A DNA stretch of 64,000 bases from Leptospiraceae bacterium (GTDB lineage Bacteria > Spirochaetota > Leptospiria > Leptospirales > Leptonemataceae): NCBI GenBank assembly GCA_025059995.1, contig JANXCF010000001.1, positions 1 through 64,000 of the forward strand, in the 5' to 3' direction. This document shows, in pieces, positions 47,439 through 56,966 of this stretch (positions are counted from its first letter, which is position 1; each line of letters opens with the position of its first letter). A program made the translations under genes and the position numbers. Under the pieces are notes generated by a model that had not been told where the DNA came from, searched no databases, and was given only the letters and a program-made list of their open reading frames with translations.

Positions 47439-49008
47439 GAAAACGAACTTACATAAAGTAAGAAATATTATAAAACTGATTTATAAATTTGATTTATAAA
47501 GTTTTTATATGAATAGAAAATATTTTCTAAACTCAGCTAATTTCAAAATCAAAAAAATGTAGTGATTGTTTCAACTTATTAAGAATTAATCCCTCTTCAC
47601 AAAGCCAAATTTAAAAAATCAAAGTCAAAAAAACATAATAATACATACAAGCTCAAACTTCTTTCTATATTACACACAAAACGCAAGACATGTAAGTAAC
47701 AATAAATACATTTCGTAGCCTCTCAGATTTTTTTAGCTCCATTGAAACGAACAGTTTTATCTGAGGCATATTTCAAAAAAATTTTTGTAAAATACAAAAT
47801 TTTTCTCATTTTATGAAACAACTCTTTCTAACTTTAATCAATGATATGAAAACAACAATTTAAATGAAATAAAATTAAAAAATAACCTTAAAATTTACTG
47901 GTTAGATAATGAACGTCAAATTAACAACCTGATCAGCGACAATCAAGCTGGTGAGGGTTTATCCATTAAAGAGACTGGTAAAGAGACTGGTCGTGCTGAA
48001 CAACTCATGGCGATTAACAATATGAGCCAAAACATCATCGTGCTTGATGGTGATATTCTTCTTGGAGAAAGGAAGAACCGATAAGACACTCTTTTATTGT
48101 TAATCAAAGAAGTGAAAGTCTAATTGATACTTTTTGTATCGAAAGAAGACGATGGAGTGAGCCGAATATCAAAACCACTCTGAACATAGCAATAGCCTTC
48201 GATCCCATATCAGAAATTCTATCCAATCTTTAAGGGAAATCGAAGAAAGATTAGAAAATAATTTCTATCATTCAACGAGGAGAAGTTTGAGATTGTCCGA
48301 AGAGCTCTGAGAAATAGTAATATCTTGCAAGACGCAGTTCGGCATGGAGATATACAATATAGAAGCCAAAACTTTATGAATTCGAATTTTGGTCTTTCTT
48401 ATGGACTACGGCTTGAGATCATCAACAATCATAAACAGCAACATCTTTGACGAAGATTGAGGAAGAACTCACAAAAAAAACAAAATCTCACCGAAGATGA
48501 TAGCAGAATCTACGTCGGATATGAAAACAACCAGTACAGGTCCCAGAGAGTGCAAATAGAATGGTCGTAGCCTATGACGATGTCCCCGTAATTTACGAAA
48601 GTATTAGCAATAAAAAAGTCTTCCAAGAATATGCGAGCAAGTTCTTGAATGCTTATCTCATTGTAGCAATCAAGCCCAAAAAAATGAAAATCAAAACGTT
48701 TCTTAACAAAATTGACAGGATTTTGGAAACGATTGAAAACCAACAAAAACAGACCTCATCAGAAATCACAACCTGATATATCTAAGCGAAAATGGCGAAA
48801 AGGAAACCGAACAATCTCTAAAATACAAAATCCCATAAAGATTTAGGGATTGCTTACGTCTTGTTTCCAATGCCTAATGATAGGCTCTCTTTGGGGCTTT
48901 TTCTGAAATTACTTATCAAAATAACTCAGCAAAACAACAAGAATCAAAAAAAAGAACGTTTACATAAAATTACTTGATAGAAAAGAAAGTTTAGATTTAC
49001 AAAGAATC
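47439..49008. other. Gene-poor region with decayed reading frames
   Basis: About 1.57 kb without an intact gene. The first 400 bases are A+T-rich and include a possible weak terminator hairpin for radC (AAAC, TTTATAAA ... TTTATAAA, GTTTTT at 47473-47506). From 47845 to 48083 an 80-codon frame without a start codon reads like protein (it contains GLSIKETGKETGRAEQLMAI). Further protein-like pieces in changing frames follow: one around 48280-48450 (FEIVRRALRNSNILQDAV) and the 71-codon frame at 48561-48776 (DDVPVIYESISNKKVFQEY). They look like remnants of one or more plus-strand genes. I could not identify a family. Confidence 0.45.
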
Positions 49009-49536
49009 ATGAAAGTCTTAGATAGGATTGAACTTGTAAAGGGTGATATTACGAAACTTCATGTCGATGCGATTGTGAATGCTGCAAACAATACTTTACT
49101 GGGAGGTGGAGGTGTTGATGGTGCCATCCATAGAGCTGCTGGTCCAGAGCTCTTAGAGGAATGTAAAACACTTGGAGGTTGCGACACAGGCGATGCAAAA
49201 ATCACCAAAGGTTATCGACTACCTGCTAAATACGTAATCCATGCGGTAGGACCGATCTGGCGTGGAGGAAACAACAGAGAACCAGAACTACTCCAATCAG
49301 CCTACAGAAAAAGTATGTTATTAGCAAGAGAGTATCAATGTAAAACAGTCGCTTTCCCATCCATAAGCACAGGGGCTTACGGATATCCCATTGAGAAAGC
49401 GGTTCCGATTGCCGTCCATACTGTTTTGGAAGAATTGAAACAACATGCATTACCAGAGAAGGTGTTTTTTGTTGCCTTCACCGATGATGTATATCATGAA
49501 TATGAAAAATTGATTAACAAACTCAAAGAAGGGTAA
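49009..49536 (+). CDS. Macrodomain protein, O-acetyl-ADP-ribose deacetylase type
   Basis: This 175-aa single-domain protein belongs to the MacroD/YmdB class, which removes ADP-ribose or hydrolyses O-acetyl-ADP-ribose. The ligand loop strings are [27 protein letters not shown] and [13 protein letters not shown]; catalytic-type Asn, Asp and Gly residues are in place. No ADP-ribosyltransferase gene is next to it, although decayed frames lie upstream. The ATG has no Shine-Dalgarno sequence. It stands alone in a gene-poor stretch. Confidence 0.93.
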   Translation: MKVLDRIELVKGDITKLHVDAIVNAANNTLLGGGGVDGAIHRAAGPELLEECKTLGGCDTGDAKITKGYRLPAKYVIHAVGPIWRGGNNREPELLQSAYRKSMLLAREYQCKTVAFPSISTGAYGYPIEKAVPIAVHTVLEELKQHALPEKVFFVAFTDDVYHEYEKLINKLKEG

Positions 49537-50110
49537 GAATACAGAATTGCCAAAAGAAATTTCACAATAAAACGAAAAAATAATCTTTCTGGACTTCGAG
49601 ATGATAATTGAGACAAAACGACGATACACCGAAACCGAACGTACAACCCCAGAATTAAGCTTCTATCATAATTATGACAATCGGCTTATGGTGGATTGTT
49701 TGAGTAGGCGAGTGATTTTTGTCTTCTATGACAGTTTACATCCGAGCTGAGCACCAATCATGAGAAAAACAACTCTATGTTCGCTTTTTAGTGTTAATTC
49801 GTAAATCAAGATTAAGACATTGTTTTCGATCCATTTCGTTTTGATGAAGCTTAGAATTTAAGTTTCGGTGTGAGTTTGAGAAACTTCATTTATCATTAAA
49901 TTGACTTTGATTTAAACAACAAACTTGAGATCAATTTTGTTTCACATCTAATGACTAAATGCTTAGGAACTCAATCATAAATTCATACACTAAAATATCA
50001 AAAAAATCAGCTCTATTTTCAATCTTTGAGTTATCAAACAATTCCTAAAAAATTATTATTTTTTCCCTTTTGTTCATAAAGTTGTAATTACGAAATGTCA
50101 TTATTTCTTG
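49537..50110. other. Gene-free stretch between the macrodomain and porin genes
   Basis: No convincing gene. The longest protein-like frame is a 49-codon frame with an ATG at 49601 and a stop ending at 49750 (starts MIIETKRRYTETERTTPE); it has no recognised family and no clear ribosome site. The remainder is A+T-rich, with no RNA gene seen. Confidence 0.4.
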
Positions 50111-50139
50111 TTGCAATGAAAAAAAAAAATGTTTAATTC
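50111..50139 (+). promoter_or_regulatory. Promoter of the porin-like gene, leaderless type
   Basis: TTGCAA (50111-50116), 17 bases, TAATTC (50134-50139), then nine bases to the ATG at 50149. No Shine-Dalgarno sequence is present, so the message may be leaderless or nearly so. Confidence 0.5.
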
Positions 50140-50148
50140 TATTCCTCT

Positions 50149-51711
50149 ATGAAGAAGTTCATAACATTTTTGATTGCCATATTCGTTTGTTTTAGTCTTC
50201 CCATCAGTTTGTTTGGATGGGAAACGGATTGGTTTGACAGAGAATGGGGACTCACAAACTTTCGATTACACGGGTATTTTTGGGTGGGGTTTGATAGCAT
50301 TGACTCTCAAAAAGGAGTTGTTGACACAGGTCCTACCCAAGGATTTACTTTGAGCCGTATTTTCGTTCGGATTGATGGAAGAGTCAAAGAAGGAAGATTC
50401 AAAGACTGGAGGTATCATATTACATTAGAAGGAGATGCCCTCCGTGGAAGTAATGACTTTCGAAGGACGTTTTTTAAATTTGCTTTTTTTAGCTTCCCTA
50501 TCGTCGCAAACCTCAACATGATTGTGGGGCTTCAAAATACTCCTACCACAACGGGAGGTAGATACAACTTAGAAAGCATTTGGAGGTTTCGTTATTTAGA
50601 TGAAGAAGGACGTTCCATGTGGGATCAAGTAGGGATTACTACAACGAGTGACATTGGAGCTGGTTTGGAGTTTATAAGCAAATACTTTTTGGGATATTTG
50701 CTTTTTGCTCATGGAGAAGGTGTAGGAAAAAGAAATGCTCAAGATATTCGAAACAAAACCCTACCCGATTTAGCAAGAGGAGCTGGGGATTCCTACGGAT
50801 ATAGCATCTATGGACGGGGAACTCTGATGCCATTGGGGGACGAGGAAAATCAACCATTGATGATTTTACTTCACATCCCTTTTTTTTATGAAAATGTGAT
50901 GGGTGTTCATCGAACGGAATATGAATATTTCAACAAGATTGACTTCATCAAAGGAGAATGGGAGATTTTACGAGGTAGTCCAAAAGCCAAAAGAGACGAA
51001 AGCGTTGGTTGGGAATTGGATACCCTCCTTCGAGGAAATAATTTGCGTTTTACATTGGGTGTGGGACAAATCTATAAAAAAGATCGAAGAAAAGCTTCAT
51101 ACAAAATTGATTCTTCTTTATTGAAAAAAATTTCAACTCAGAGTTTCAATCCATTGGATTTCTTAAACCAAAATTATTTCTTCACAGCGGATGCTTATGG
51201 TTGGGTAAATTATATTTACTTTCACACGAAACTTGGAGAATGGAGTTTAGTAGCTCGATACTACCTTACAACGGATAACGGGAACCATACTGGGCGATTA
51301 CAACCACAAGAAAGAATTTCCGTTCTCAATCAGTTTTTCTTAGAGGACTACAAAGAAAATGGAGTGATAGGAGACGTTAATTTGGAGAAATTAGTTCAAT
51401 GGGTTCGTTCAGAAAAAATTGATTTTGGGAAATCCCGCTTTTCTACGACTCTGATTGCGTTGGAATATAGTCCGAATGCTCGACTTCGAGTAGCGATTGG
51501 AGGTTCTGAAAAAACATCAACGACAAAAAATGGAGATCCTTACAAAATCACTCCACTACAAGCACGAAACATCGGAAGCTACACACAAAACAACTTCTCG
51601 CAGTGGATTGTTAATCAATTTGCTTTGCCAAATTTCCTTCAAGACAAGGATTTGATTGGTGCAAGAAAAGTAGATCGCCAATACTTCATCAAAAGCCAGA
51701 TAGATTTTTGA
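50149..51711 (+). CDS. Porin-like outer-membrane protein
   Basis: This 520-aa protein has a signal peptide (FITFLIAIFVCFSLPISLFG) and a body resembling phosphate-selective/OprP-type porins: an early FTLSRIFVRIDGRVKEGRF strand pair, the DWRYHITLEGD string and the paired glycine-aromatic strands of a large beta barrel. It ends in YFIKSQIDF, with the terminal Phe usual for barrel assembly. Substrate cannot be told. It is a single gene with its own promoter and a strong terminator. Confidence 0.78.
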   Translation: MKKFITFLIAIFVCFSLPISLFGWETDWFDREWGLTNFRLHGYFWVGFDSIDSQKGVVDTGPTQGFTLSRIFVRIDGRVKEGRFKDWRYHITLEGDALRGSNDFRRTFFKFAFFSFPIVANLNMIVGLQNTPTTTGGRYNLESIWRFRYLDEEGRSMWDQVGITTTSDIGAGLEFISKYFLGYLLFAHGEGVGKRNAQDIRNKTLPDLARGAGDSYGYSIYGRGTLMPLGDEENQPLMILLHIPFFYENVMGVHRTEYEYFNKIDFIKGEWEILRGSPKAKRDESVGWELDTLLRGNNLRFTLGVGQIYKKDRRKASYKIDSSLLKKISTQSFNPLDFLNQNYFFTADAYGWVNYIYFHTKLGEWSLVARYYLTTDNGNHTGRLQPQERISVLNQFFLEDYKENGVIGDVNLEKLVQWVRSEKIDFGKSRFSTTLIALEYSPNARLRVAIGGSEKTSTTKNGDPYKITPLQARNIGSYTQNNFSQWIVNQFALPNFLQDKDLIGARKVDRQYFIKSQIDF

Positions 51712-51751
51712 TCATAGCAAATTGTTTATGGCTAATAAAAATTCATAACTA

Positions 51752-51783
51752 AAATTTGTAAATTAGTTTTACAAATTTTTTTT
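51752..51783 (+). terminator. Intrinsic terminator after the porin-like gene
   Basis: An 11-bp perfect stem, aaatttgtaaa and tttacaaattt, with a 5-base loop (51752-51778), runs into a further T tract. It lies about 40 bases after the porin stop. Confidence 0.8.
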
Positions 51784-51789
51784 ACTATC

Positions 51790-51828
51790 TCAAATAAAAA
51801 AACCACAAAGGCGATTTGCCTTTATGGT
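51790..51828 (-). terminator. Intrinsic terminator after the TonB receptor gene
   Basis: A hairpin accacaaaggc / gcctttatggt (10 of 11 pairs, loop GATTT; 51802-51828) lies 27 bases below the receptor stop. On the minus strand it is followed by a T tract (complement of the A run 51793-51802). It faces the porin terminator across a few bases. Confidence 0.75.
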
Positions 51829-51855
51829 TCGGTGGGGTGCTATGACAGAATTTTA

Positions 51856-54837
51856 TTAAAACTTATAGCTGGCACTGAGGGAGTAGTCGGTTCCTCGCTT
51901 GTAGGATTCGTATGGCACTTTGTATCCGCCAAGGTTGGATTTTTGATAGGTTTCGAAGCCTTGATTATAAATGTTTTTGATGCTAAATTTCACATTAAGA
52001 TTTTCGATAGGACTATATGCAGCAACAAAATCCCAGAAACCTTTTCCTTTTTCGTAGACATCCGGTTCACCCGCTGTTCCAACGAATAGAACTCGATCAC
52101 TAAAATAATTATACAACAGTCCTACGTAGCCCAATTTCTTTTCTTCATCAAAGAAGTAATAAAACTTTAGGTTATAAACATTATCTGATTGTCCTTGTAG
52201 TGGACGTCTTAGGTTTGTAGGTGCTAAAGTAACTCGCTTATCATACAATGGGAAGAAACCACGAGCAATGAGCTCTCTTGTTATTGGTGATATCACTTCA
52301 ACATTCGAATCGATGAAATAAAAATTCAACTCTAATCGAAAGAACTTCAAGAAATCTTTACGAAAATCAAATTCCCATCCTTTAATCTCTCCTTTTTCGG
52401 AGTTGATGAAAGTATATATCTTATTTCCTCCACCTGTTCGTGGTGTTCCTACTAGTTCGATTGGATCAGTGATGTTTTTTATGAAGTAAGATACTCCTAC
52501 GTATTCTTCGGGAGTGATATACCATTCCCATCGAGCATCGTAGTTTTTCAATCGAGTACGTCTAAGGGTGCTGTTTCCTGCGTAGATTTCTCCTGCAAAG
52601 TAGGGAGTGAATAAAAATTCAGATAATTCTCTTGCATCGGGTCGAGTGATACTTTCATAATATGCCAAACGAATGTTTTGATCTTTAACCACTTCATAAA
52701 CTACGTTCAAAGACGGTAGGGTGTCTGTTGCTCGATAATCTCCTACTCCATAGTCGTCAATAGGACAGATTTTGTTATCTACCAAAATGAATCGAAAATC
52801 CGTAGGAAAGCCTTCTGGTGTGCACTGTTGATCGATATAATCAACCAAATTTGTGCTGGTGAGTTCTCGGGTCCATGTTTTTTGATAGGTTTCTTCTTGG
52901 CGAACCCCCGCAATCACCCGCAAGTTCGCTACTACAGGCAAGTCCGTTTGGATATAACGGGAATTTACTTCTAAGATGGACTCAAAAGCATCGGGTTGTA
53001 AAGCTGAACGTTCATAGAATTGATACTCATTTTCAAGCAAACGAAAGATATTAAATGTAAAATCTCCTGGGACAGGATAAAAGTCAAATTCATTTAAATC
53101 TTTTAATCGCTCTAATTTGTAGTCCTTGGATTTGAAGTTTTTTGTGCGTTCGTAAGTATCAATTCCAAATTTGAGTTTGGAATTTAACCCATCCCATTGA
53201 GGATATTCTAATTCGTAACTCACATTCCAGTTAGTGACATCATCCACTGCAAAGCTATAAAAGACAAACCCGTCGTTCTGTCCTACTTTCAAAGGTTCAT
53301 CAGTGCCAAAGCTTCTGGTCCAAACTCGGTTCTTTCGATCGGGTTCATCTCGAGAAGCCCCCGCAATGTTATAGTGCCATGTGAGGATATGGGGTCTCAT
53401 TTCTTGGATGTATTGGATTCCATGACGTCCTCCAAGAGTCACACTGAAAATTTCCCTTGCCACATAGTATGAAGTCTCTGTTATGAATAGTTGATTGTCA
53501 GGAACCACAATCCTCGAGAAAGAATCCCGAAAGTTTTTATCAGAATTGGTAGAAAAAAAAGTCTTCAAGTAAATCTGTTGTTGGTTTGTAATACGGTATG
53601 CCAAGTTGATGTTGTTTCCCCAAATCACTTTTTCGGAATTGTAGTTAGCAAGTCGAAGCTGGTTATAATCTGGTTCAATATATGCTAACTCTGGAAACCA
53701 AGTTCCAGCTAAAAGATAACTTCCATACCAACGATATTCAATCGCATTGTATTGTTCGTATTCTTTTTTGTAGTAGGTGCTATACAGATAACCAAATTTT
53801 CGATTAAAAACGGAATCTCCAATCGATAAATTAAAGCTGTAATTTTCGGGTGCCTTTATGTTGGCTGGTGCCCATCGTTGATCAAAAGATAAATATGCTA
53901 AGTCAGCAATTGAATCCGTCACAAAAAATCGCCCTGGGTTCAACGACACTGGCAAAGGCAGAGCTCCGGCAATACCTGGCAATCCCCATCCTTTGTTCAA
54001 ACCTAATATACTACTGGGTCCTAAGCCCAAGTAGTCATAGGGTTCTGTTCGCTTGATCTTTTGGAATTCTTTTCCCGTTGTGATGGAATTTCGTTCAATA
54101 CCGACCCCCACATTGAAAATGAATTCATCGGGATATTCGACAGTTTCAATCTTGACTAACCCACCTGAGAACTCAGCAGGGTCTTCTGGCACAAAACTTT
54201 TTATGATACGAATGTTTTTTACCAAAGGAGCTGGGAATAAATCCAAAGGCACGACTTTTTTTTCGGGCTCAGGAGATGGTAGGATGCTTCCGTTCAACAT
54301 GGTGTTGGAATACCTTTCTCCCAAACCACGAACGAAGACGTATTTACCTCCCACTACGGTCACACCTGTGACTCGTTTGACTACATCGCTCGCAGTTGAA
54401 TCGGGGCTTCGTTTGATGGCTTCTTGGCTGATTCCGTCTGAGACTACCGGAGCTTTCTTCTGTAATGCCAGTAGGCTGGCTTCGGTATCGTTGAGGGCTC
54501 GTTCTTCGACAATCACAGCTTGGAGGACCTGAACTTGAACCCCCATCGTGATGTTCAAAGAGAAGTTCTGACCGGCAGACACGGTAACTCGTTGGGTTTT
54601 GGTATCATATCCGATGATTTGAAAGATCACGTTGTAAGTTCCGGGAGGAACGCTTAAACTATAGCGTCCGTCAAAGTCAGTCTGCGTGAATGCCCCAATT
54701 TCCCGTATTACCACCGCCACTCCTAACATTGGCTGCCCTGTCTGTGCATCGATGACTCGACCTGTGATAGTGGCAGTCTGAGATAAAAGAGAAACAGGAG
54801 CCAATACCAACAAAAACAAAAATATCAGTCGCTTCAT
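51856..54837 (-). CDS. TonB-dependent outer-membrane receptor with CarboxypepD_reg-like domain
   Basis: This 993-aa receptor imports a bulky ligand such as a siderophore, cobalamin or glycan with energy from TonB. It has a signal peptide (LIFLFLLVLAPVSLLSQ), an N-terminal CarboxypepD_reg-like beta-sandwich (ITGRVIDAQTGQPMLGVAVV, to about 115), a plug domain with KRVTGVTVVGGKYVFVRGLG and a C-terminal 22-strand barrel ending in TDYSLSASYKF. The start at 54837 is supported by AAAGGAGT eight bases upstream; a longer frame from 54927 has no ribosome site. The CarboxypepD_reg domain is usual in Bacteroidetes-style receptors. It is followed upstream by lipoprotein and beta-helix genes, probably its partners. 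The ligand is unknown. Confidence 0.92.
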   Translation of the reverse strand: MKRLIFLFLLVLAPVSLLSQTATITGRVIDAQTGQPMLGVAVVIREIGAFTQTDFDGRYSLSVPPGTYNVIFQIIGYDTKTQRVTVSAGQNFSLNITMGVQVQVLQAVIVEERALNDTEASLLALQKKAPVVSDGISQEAIKRSPDSTASDVVKRVTGVTVVGGKYVFVRGLGERYSNTMLNGSILPSPEPEKKVVPLDLFPAPLVKNIRIIKSFVPEDPAEFSGGLVKIETVEYPDEFIFNVGVGIERNSITTGKEFQKIKRTEPYDYLGLGPSSILGLNKGWGLPGIAGALPLPVSLNPGRFFVTDSIADLAYLSFDQRWAPANIKAPENYSFNLSIGDSVFNRKFGYLYSTYYKKEYEQYNAIEYRWYGSYLLAGTWFPELAYIEPDYNQLRLANYNSEKVIWGNNINLAYRITNQQQIYLKTFFSTNSDKNFRDSFSRIVVPDNQLFITETSYYVAREIFSVTLGGRHGIQYIQEMRPHILTWHYNIAGASRDEPDRKNRVWTRSFGTDEPLKVGQNDGFVFYSFAVDDVTNWNVSYELEYPQWDGLNSKLKFGIDTYERTKNFKSKDYKLERLKDLNEFDFYPVPGDFTFNIFRLLENEYQFYERSALQPDAFESILEVNSRYIQTDLPVVANLRVIAGVRQEETYQKTWTRELTSTNLVDYIDQQCTPEGFPTDFRFILVDNKICPIDDYGVGDYRATDTLPSLNVVYEVVKDQNIRLAYYESITRPDARELSEFLFTPYFAGEIYAGNSTLRRTRLKNYDARWEWYITPEEYVGVSYFIKNITDPIELVGTPRTGGGNKIYTFINSEKGEIKGWEFDFRKDFLKFFRLELNFYFIDSNVEVISPITRELIARGFFPLYDKRVTLAPTNLRRPLQGQSDNVYNLKFYYFFDEEKKLGYVGLLYNYFSDRVLFVGTAGEPDVYEKGKGFWDFVAAYSPIENLNVKFSIKNIYNQGFETYQKSNLGGYKVPYESYKRGTDYSLSASYKF

Positions 54838-54919
54838 TAAATACTCCTTTGTGATCAGTTTTGAAATAATCGTTGAGATATAAACAATATAAGCAAGCAA
54901 TAATGAAGTTCTTTTATTT

Positions 54920-55447
54920 TTAATCATATTCGCCTATTCCTAAAATTTTATGTTGCCCATTGTGTTTGAGGATGGTTTTCACAAATCCAACACTGACGAT
55001 TTCGTCTCTGTGCTTGAGTAGCACCCTTCGCAAAAAATAAATCTCGTTGATTTCTTGGATTTGTGTATCTTCAATCTCATACGATGCGAATTGATGTTTT
55101 GTATAAGGAAAATTTCTTTTGACGTCTTGAACGTTCTTGTGGAAACCTACTTGTCTTAATCTCAAAAGGGTATCAAAATTACTACCTGCATCCAAAATCC
55201 TATCCCAACTCTCGTTGGACCAGTAAACTTTTAAGTACTCATCATCTGACACAAGATAGGGTTCGATATTTTTTGTGGTCTGTAGTTCCGTAAAAAATTT
55301 TCTCAGCAAATCCTCAATCGTAGGTTCTCCTCGGAAGCTTTCTTGAACCTTGCCACGATACTGAAGAACCCATTCTTTCCGTTTATCTATCTTGTCTTGG
55401 TAGCAAGATACAACTAAAACCGCAGACAAAAAAAACCAGACTTTCAT
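54920..55447 (-). CDS. Small lipoprotein beside the TonB receptor
   Basis: This protein (175 aa from the ATG at 55447) begins MKVWFFLSAVLVVSCYQDK, a classical short lipoprotein signal with Cys17-type lipobox (VVSC). The mature part is mixed alpha/beta with no family I recognise. The longer frame from 55627 would run through the end of the beta-helix gene and its terminator, so it is not used. There is no Shine-Dalgarno sequence in front of the ATG; a terminator hairpin lies only 14 bases upstream. It ends 83 bases before the receptor start. Confidence 0.65.
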   Translation of the reverse strand: MKVWFFLSAVLVVSCYQDKIDKRKEWVLQYRGKVQESFRGEPTIEDLLRKFFTELQTTKNIEPYLVSDDEYLKVYWSNESWDRILDAGSNFDTLLRLRQVGFHKNVQDVKRNFPYTKHQFASYEIEDTQIQEINEIYFLRRVLLKHRDEIVSVGFVKTILKHNGQHKILGIGEYD

Positions 55448-55450
55448 AAA

Positions 55451-55478
55451 CAAAAAAGAATGCCCCACGAATGGGGCA
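55451..55478 (-). terminator. Terminator hairpin after the beta-helix gene
   Basis: An 18-base hairpin tgccccacgaatggggca (55461-55478; 7-bp stem) is followed on the minus strand by TTCTTTTTTG. It lies seven bases after the beta-helix stop and 14 bases before the lipoprotein start, so it could act as a partial terminator or attenuator between them. Confidence 0.7.
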
Positions 55479-55484
55479 GGAGAT

Positions 55485-56966
55485 TTATTCATGCTTCCAA
55501 TAGGTCCAGTCTTTGGTCCAGTCAACTTGTTGATTGCCAACTTTAAAGGCTCGAATTTTTTGGAGATTAAACTCAGCTCGTTCGTAGTTTTGTAAGCTCT
55601 CGTTGTAAACTCTTGGAACAAGTTCAAAAATAGAATTAGCTGGTGGAGATGTTGGTCTCGTTCCTGTTGAGTTTCCTGATGCTGGATTTGTGATTTGAGT
55701 TATATTTTGATCATTGCATACAGGGGTACCGGTACCATTTATACATTGACTTCCATTAATCTTACGTTCAGCAGTATTATTTAAATTATCAGTTCCGAAA
55801 AAGTGTGTTCGAGCTGTAGTTTCAGGAGCTAGAGTACCCGCGGTAACTTGAACATCTTGAAGAGTAATTTCAGTTCGGCCTGTTGAGATGTCAGGGCAAC
55901 TCTGACCAGATGCGTTCGAAGGATTTTCAAATCTTCTCAAATATCCGAAAAACTGACCAAACCTTAAAGTAACCACTGCACAATTTCTTATGATTCCTTC
56001 TCTTACCTCATTAGAAGAAACAGGAACCCGGATACCACCTGTCACACTTTCCACAGCACCTACAAAAGTAAAATTTTCTACTATATAGACGCCTCCACCC
56101 CTTGATTCAAATGTCGCCCGAGCATTTTGGGTACTATCAACTCCATCTAATTCTACTCCTCTTGGATCATCAGAAAAAGAGACATTATACTTTGATGGAT
56201 ATTTATATCCCAATACATTTGTTATAGTTCCAAAGTATCCTGTGTCGACATCCAGGTCGTCATCTGCCATTCCCGTAATCAAAAGGTATTTTGGTTCAAC
56301 CCTTCCACCAAAGATCTCTACACCATCATCACGTCCCATGTGGGTTTGGATATATTGAACCGTTGTGCCTTTCCCGACGGCATACATTGATAAACTGTTG
56401 TAGTCATTTCCTGATGCATCAAAGATACCTCCTGCAAACTCAATGCGAACGTATTCCAACACTCCCGAGTTATCATTAGGTTCATTAGTCCCTGGTGGTC
56501 CATAAGAATATCTTCTCTCTCCTTCAGTAACTGGTGCAGAGGGAACAGCCTCAATGGGAGCTTTTCCGATGATGATGACTCCACCCCAGTCAGAGGGTCT
56601 TCTTTCCCCTTCTTTTTTTGCACTGGTGAATACAATGGGATTCTCTTTTGTTCCTCTGGCAATGATTTTCGCTCCGGGTAGCACTACGAGAAGGGATTTC
56701 GTTTCTGCTTTGATTACCGTTCCTGGTTCAATAGTCAAAGTAGCTCCTTCTTTTACCTCTACTATTCCTTTCATAGGTATTTCACCAGAGATGGTTCGAT
56801 CTGAGGTGATTTCCCCAGAGAGTTCATTTGGTGTTGGTGTCAACAAAGCCAACAACGCTAAATTCTGAGCTGTATTGTCTTCTTTCTTCTGCCGGCAATT
56901 GGTCAACCCTACCACCCCGATCAACAGGGTAATCAAGGTTATCGTGAATATTCTTGGTTTATTCAT
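55485..56966 (-). CDS. Parallel beta-helix lipoprotein
   Basis: This 493-aa exported protein has a signal peptide with lipobox GVVGLTNC and then a long right-handed beta-helix with repeats such as EVKEGATLTIEPGTVIKAET and GGVIIIGKAPIEAVP. The segment DDLDVDTGYFGTITN and a run of DxDxD-like loops may bind calcium. Similar exported beta-helix proteins occur next to TonB receptors in Bacteroidetes and spirochaetes and may help capture polymers or minerals. The ATG is preceded by GGAGG at ten bases. It is the first gene of a probable three-gene leftward unit with the lipoprotein and the receptor. Confidence 0.75.
   Translation of the reverse strand: MNKPRIFTITLITLLIGVVGLTNCRQKKEDNTAQNLALLALLTPTPNELSGEITSDRTISGEIPMKGIVEVKEGATLTIEPGTVIKAETKSLLVVLPGAKIIARGTKENPIVFTSAKKEGERRPSDWGGVIIIGKAPIEAVPSAPVTEGERRYSYGPPGTNEPNDNSGVLEYVRIEFAGGIFDASGNDYNSLSMYAVGKGTTVQYIQTHMGRDDGVEIFGGRVEPKYLLITGMADDDLDVDTGYFGTITNVLGYKYPSKYNVSFSDDPRGVELDGVDSTQNARATFESRGGGVYIVENFTFVGAVESVTGGIRVPVSSNEVREGIIRNCAVVTLRFGQFFGYLRRFENPSNASGQSCPDISTGRTEITLQDVQVTAGTLAPETTARTHFFGTDNLNNTAERKINGSQCINGTGTPVCNDQNITQITNPASGNSTGTRPTSPPANSIFELVPRVYNESLQNYERAEFNLQKIRAFKVGNQQVDWTKDWTYWKHE

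Noticed and set aside
54053-54532. 159-codon plus-strand frame opposite the TonB receptor gene
   Set aside because: It is antisense to a strongly supported receptor plug region and its composition is that of a shadow frame; no ribosome site or motif.
55448-55627. N-terminal extension of the lipoprotein gene
   Set aside because: It runs back through the beta-helix gene end and its terminator; the short form gives a proper lipoprotein signal.
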